A DNA stretch of 8,095 nucleotides from Prevotella sp. (GTDB lineage Bacteria; Bacteroidota; Bacteroidia; Bacteroidales; Bacteroidaceae): the NCBI GenBank assembly GCA_003483565.1, contig DMYZ01000209.1, forward strand, positions 6,847 through 14,941. The letters run 5' to 3'. Shown in pieces: positions 6,553 to 8,095 of this stretch; within the stretch, counting starts at the first letter, position 1, and every line of letters starts with the position of its first letter. The notes beneath the pieces were generated by a model. That model had not been told where the DNA came from and did not search any database. It saw nothing but the letters and a program-made list of their open reading frames with translations. The translations under genes were made by a program, and so were the position numbers.

Positions 6553-7456
6553 GAAATCACCTGCGAATATTGCTAAGGGATATGAACAATATCTGCGTCT
6601 GGAATGCAATTATTCTATGAATACGTTGGAGGCTTATAGGCATGACCTTCGTGATATGCTTGATTTTTTCAGTCAGCAAAACAAGAGCTTTTTTGATGCC
6701 GAGCTAGAGGATCTTGAACTTTTTGCTACTTCTATTCACGAAAAAGGGATTGGTCCTCGTTCACAGGCCCGGATCCTGAGTGGTATCCGCTCTTTCTATC
6801 GTTATCTTCAGCTGGATGGATATATCAAGGATGATCCTACAGAATTGCTGGAATCGCCACAGATCGGAGAACATTTGCCAACGTATCTCACTACAGAAGA
6901 GGTCGATATACTCGAAAATTCCATAGATTTGTCCAAATGGGAAGGGCAGCGTAACAAGGCTATCATAGAAGTCCTTTTCAGTTGTGGCCTTCGTGTTTCA
7001 GAACTTGTCAATCTCAAGTTGAGCAGTTTATATTTGGATGAAAAGTTTGTCCGGGTTCTGGGCAAGGGTAATAAAGAACGGCTCGTACCCATTTCCTCCA
7101 AGGCAATACAGGAACTTCAGTATTGGTTTCTTGACCGGAATCTGATGACAAATATCAAAGCCGGTGAGGAAGACTATGTCTTTCTTAATCGGAGAGGTGC
7201 CCACCTGACCCGTACGATGATCCTTATCATGGTCAAACAGCAAGCCAAATTGGCAGGTATCACCAAAAACATTTCCCCTCATACGTTGCGTCATTCTTTT
7301 GCTACGGCCTTATTGAAAGGCGGAGCTGACCTGAGAGCTATACAGGCTATGCTGGGGCATGAGGATATAGGCACCACGGAAATTTATACCCATATGGAGA
7401 CTTCTGACTTAAGAAAAGAGATTCTTGAGCATCATCCACGTAACGTGAACGGATAA
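6539..7456 (+). CDS. xerD: Site-specific tyrosine recombinase XerD
   Basis: 305-residue recombinase that, with XerC, resolves chromosome dimers at dif in cytoplasmic complexes near the division site. The N-terminal SAM-like core-binding domain spans about 10-95 (YSMNTLEAYRHDL; SQARILSGIRSFYRYL). The catalytic domain carries the full set: Arg152 (GLRVSEL), Lys176 (GKGNKER), His248 and Arg251 (HTLRHSFAT), His274 (GHEDIGTTEIYTH) and nucleophile Tyr283. Length and motif spacing match XerD/XerC rather than phage integrases. An in-frame TAA directly before the ATG at 6539 excludes a longer start. No xerC, integron or mobile-element boundary is nearby, so this is the housekeeping enzyme. XerC and XerD are alike, and the D label rests on overall resemblance. 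Confidence 0.93.
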   Translation: MGKDKKSPANIAKGYEQYLRLECNYSMNTLEAYRHDLRDMLDFFSQQNKSFFDAELEDLELFATSIHEKGIGPRSQARILSGIRSFYRYLQLDGYIKDDPTELLESPQIGEHLPTYLTTEEVDILENSIDLSKWEGQRNKAIIEVLFSCGLRVSELVNLKLSSLYLDEKFVRVLGKGNKERLVPISSKAIQELQYWFLDRNLMTNIKAGEEDYVFLNRRGAHLTRTMILIMVKQQAKLAGITKNISPHTLRHSFATALLKGGADLRAIQAMLGHEDIGTTEIYTHMETSDLRKEILEHHPRNVNG

Positions 7457-7475
7457 TCGTTTTTCATAGTTTTAC

Positions 7476-7506
7476 TTTGATATTCCATAGATTTAAGCTA
7501 CCTTTG
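7476..7506 (+). promoter_or_regulatory. metK promoter, near-perfect Bacteroidetes consensus
   Basis: TTTG (7476-7479), a 19-bp spacer, then TACCTTTG (7499-7506): an exact match to TTTG-N19-TAnnTTTG, the best in the window. It lies in the 88-bp gap after xerD. The predicted leader is only about 30 nt and A-rich, too short to hold a SAM riboswitch. Confidence 0.75.
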
Positions 7507-7544
7507 CACACAATATAGTATAAAGAATTAAAAGATAGATAATT

Positions 7545-8095
7545 ATGTCATATTTGTTTTCATCTGAATCTGTTTCAGCAGGTCATCCAGATAAAGTGGC
7601 TGATCAGATTTCAGATGCTTTGCTTGATCAGTTTCTTGCTTATGATGAAGATGCCCGTTGCGCTATAGAGTCTTTTGTAACTACTGGCCAAGTAGTGATT
7701 ATGGGTGAAGTAAAGTCTAAGGTCTATGTTGATTTACAGACTATAGCCCGTGACGTTATTAAGAAGATTGGTTATACGAAGTCTGAATATCAGTTTGACG
7801 GTGACTCTTGTGGTGTCCTTACAGCCATCCATGAGCAGAGTGAGGATATCAACCGGGGTGTTGACCGCAAGGATGAGATGAACCAGGGTGCTGGTGACCA
7901 GGGCATGATGTTCGGTTATGCTTCTATAGAGACCGAGAATTTTATGCCGGTATCTCTCGACTTGGCCCATCTGATAATGATTACGCTGGCGGAGATTCGC
8001 CAGGAGGGAAAAGTAATGACTTATTTGCGTCCTGATGCAAAAAGTCAGGTCACGATAGAATATGGTGACGACAATGTACCACAGCGTATAGATAC
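7545..8095 (+). CDS. metK: S-adenosylmethionine synthetase, N-terminal part (3' end outside window)
   Basis: Makes S-adenosylmethionine from ATP and L-methionine in the cytoplasm. Translation from the ATG at 7545 is open to the window edge, giving 183 complete codons of a protein usually near 400 residues. The N-terminus SSESVSAGHPDKVADQISDA carries His14, Asp16 and Lys17, and Glu42 (AIESF) matches the monovalent-cation site in E. coli numbering. TTGQVVIMGEV and the ATP-site motif GAGDQGMMFGYA confirm the family. The start is fixed by the family N-terminus and by a strong promoter about 40 bp upstream. The gene is cut by the window end, not truncated in itself as far as can be seen. Confidence 0.96.
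   Translation, partial: MSYLFSSESVSAGHPDKVADQISDALLDQFLAYDEDARCAIESFVTTGQVVIMGEVKSKVYVDLQTIARDVIKKIGYTKSEYQFDGDSCGVLTAIHEQSEDINRGVDRKDEMNQGAGDQGMMFGYASIETENFMPVSLDLAHLIMITLAEIRQEGKVMTYLRPDAKSQVTIEYGDDNVPQRID

Noticed and set aside
7029..7036. TATATTTG inside xerD
   Set aside because: It is explained by Leu-Tyr-Leu codons, sits mid-gene in the catalytic domain, and no downstream gene needs it, since metK has its own strong promoter.
6539..7456. xerD as an integrase of a mobile element or integron
   Set aside because: Motifs and length fit housekeeping XerD, flanking genes are core, and there are no att-like repeats, tRNA targets or cargo genes nearby.
7507..7544. Possible SAM riboswitch upstream of metK
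   Set aside because: The leader is under 40 nt, A-rich and without paired helices, too short for known SAM riboswitch classes.

Overview
The window looks like a chromosomal housekeeping segment of a Bacteroidales bacterium, possibly Prevotellaceae-like. The evidence is the gene set (BamA followed by a run of OmpH/Skp-like genes, then murI), near-absence of Shine-Dalgarno sequences, A-rich leaders before start codons, moderately AT-rich DNA, and three or four intergenic matches to the Bacteroidetes promoter (-33 TTTG/TTG, about 19-20 bp, -7 TAnnTTTG). The genus assignment is inference.

Layout. Positions 1-5405 are all on the plus strand and tightly packed: the C-terminal part of bamA (its start lies upstream of the window), three consecutive OmpH/Skp-type periplasmic chaperone genes, murI (glutamate racemase), rbfA (30S maturation factor) and a LolC/LolE-type ABC transporter permease that overlaps the rbfA stop by one base. 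Positions 5412-6487 are a two-gene minus-strand unit, aroQ (type II dehydroquinase) followed by a class I O-methyltransferase, which meets the permease gene tail to tail with only 6 bp between. From 6539 the plus strand resumes with xerD (tyrosine recombinase), then metK (S-adenosylmethionine synthetase), which runs off the right edge.

Functionally, the left half is an envelope-biogenesis block: BamA inserts outer-membrane beta-barrels, the Skp-like proteins carry unfolded barrel precursors across the periplasm, MurI supplies D-glutamate for peptidoglycan, and the permease belongs to the lipoprotein-release family. RbfA, AroQ, XerD and MetK are core housekeeping functions. The methyltransferase would use the S-adenosylmethionine that MetK makes, but nothing more specific links them.

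I found no mobile element, CRISPR array, RNA gene, phage or defence system, and no clearly new system. The points most worth a second look are the three Skp-like paralogues with a probable internal promoter, a Tyr/Asn/Ser-only insertion in the BamA barrel, and overlapping face-to-face promoters between aroQ and xerD. No gene-free stretch exceeds 100 bases.
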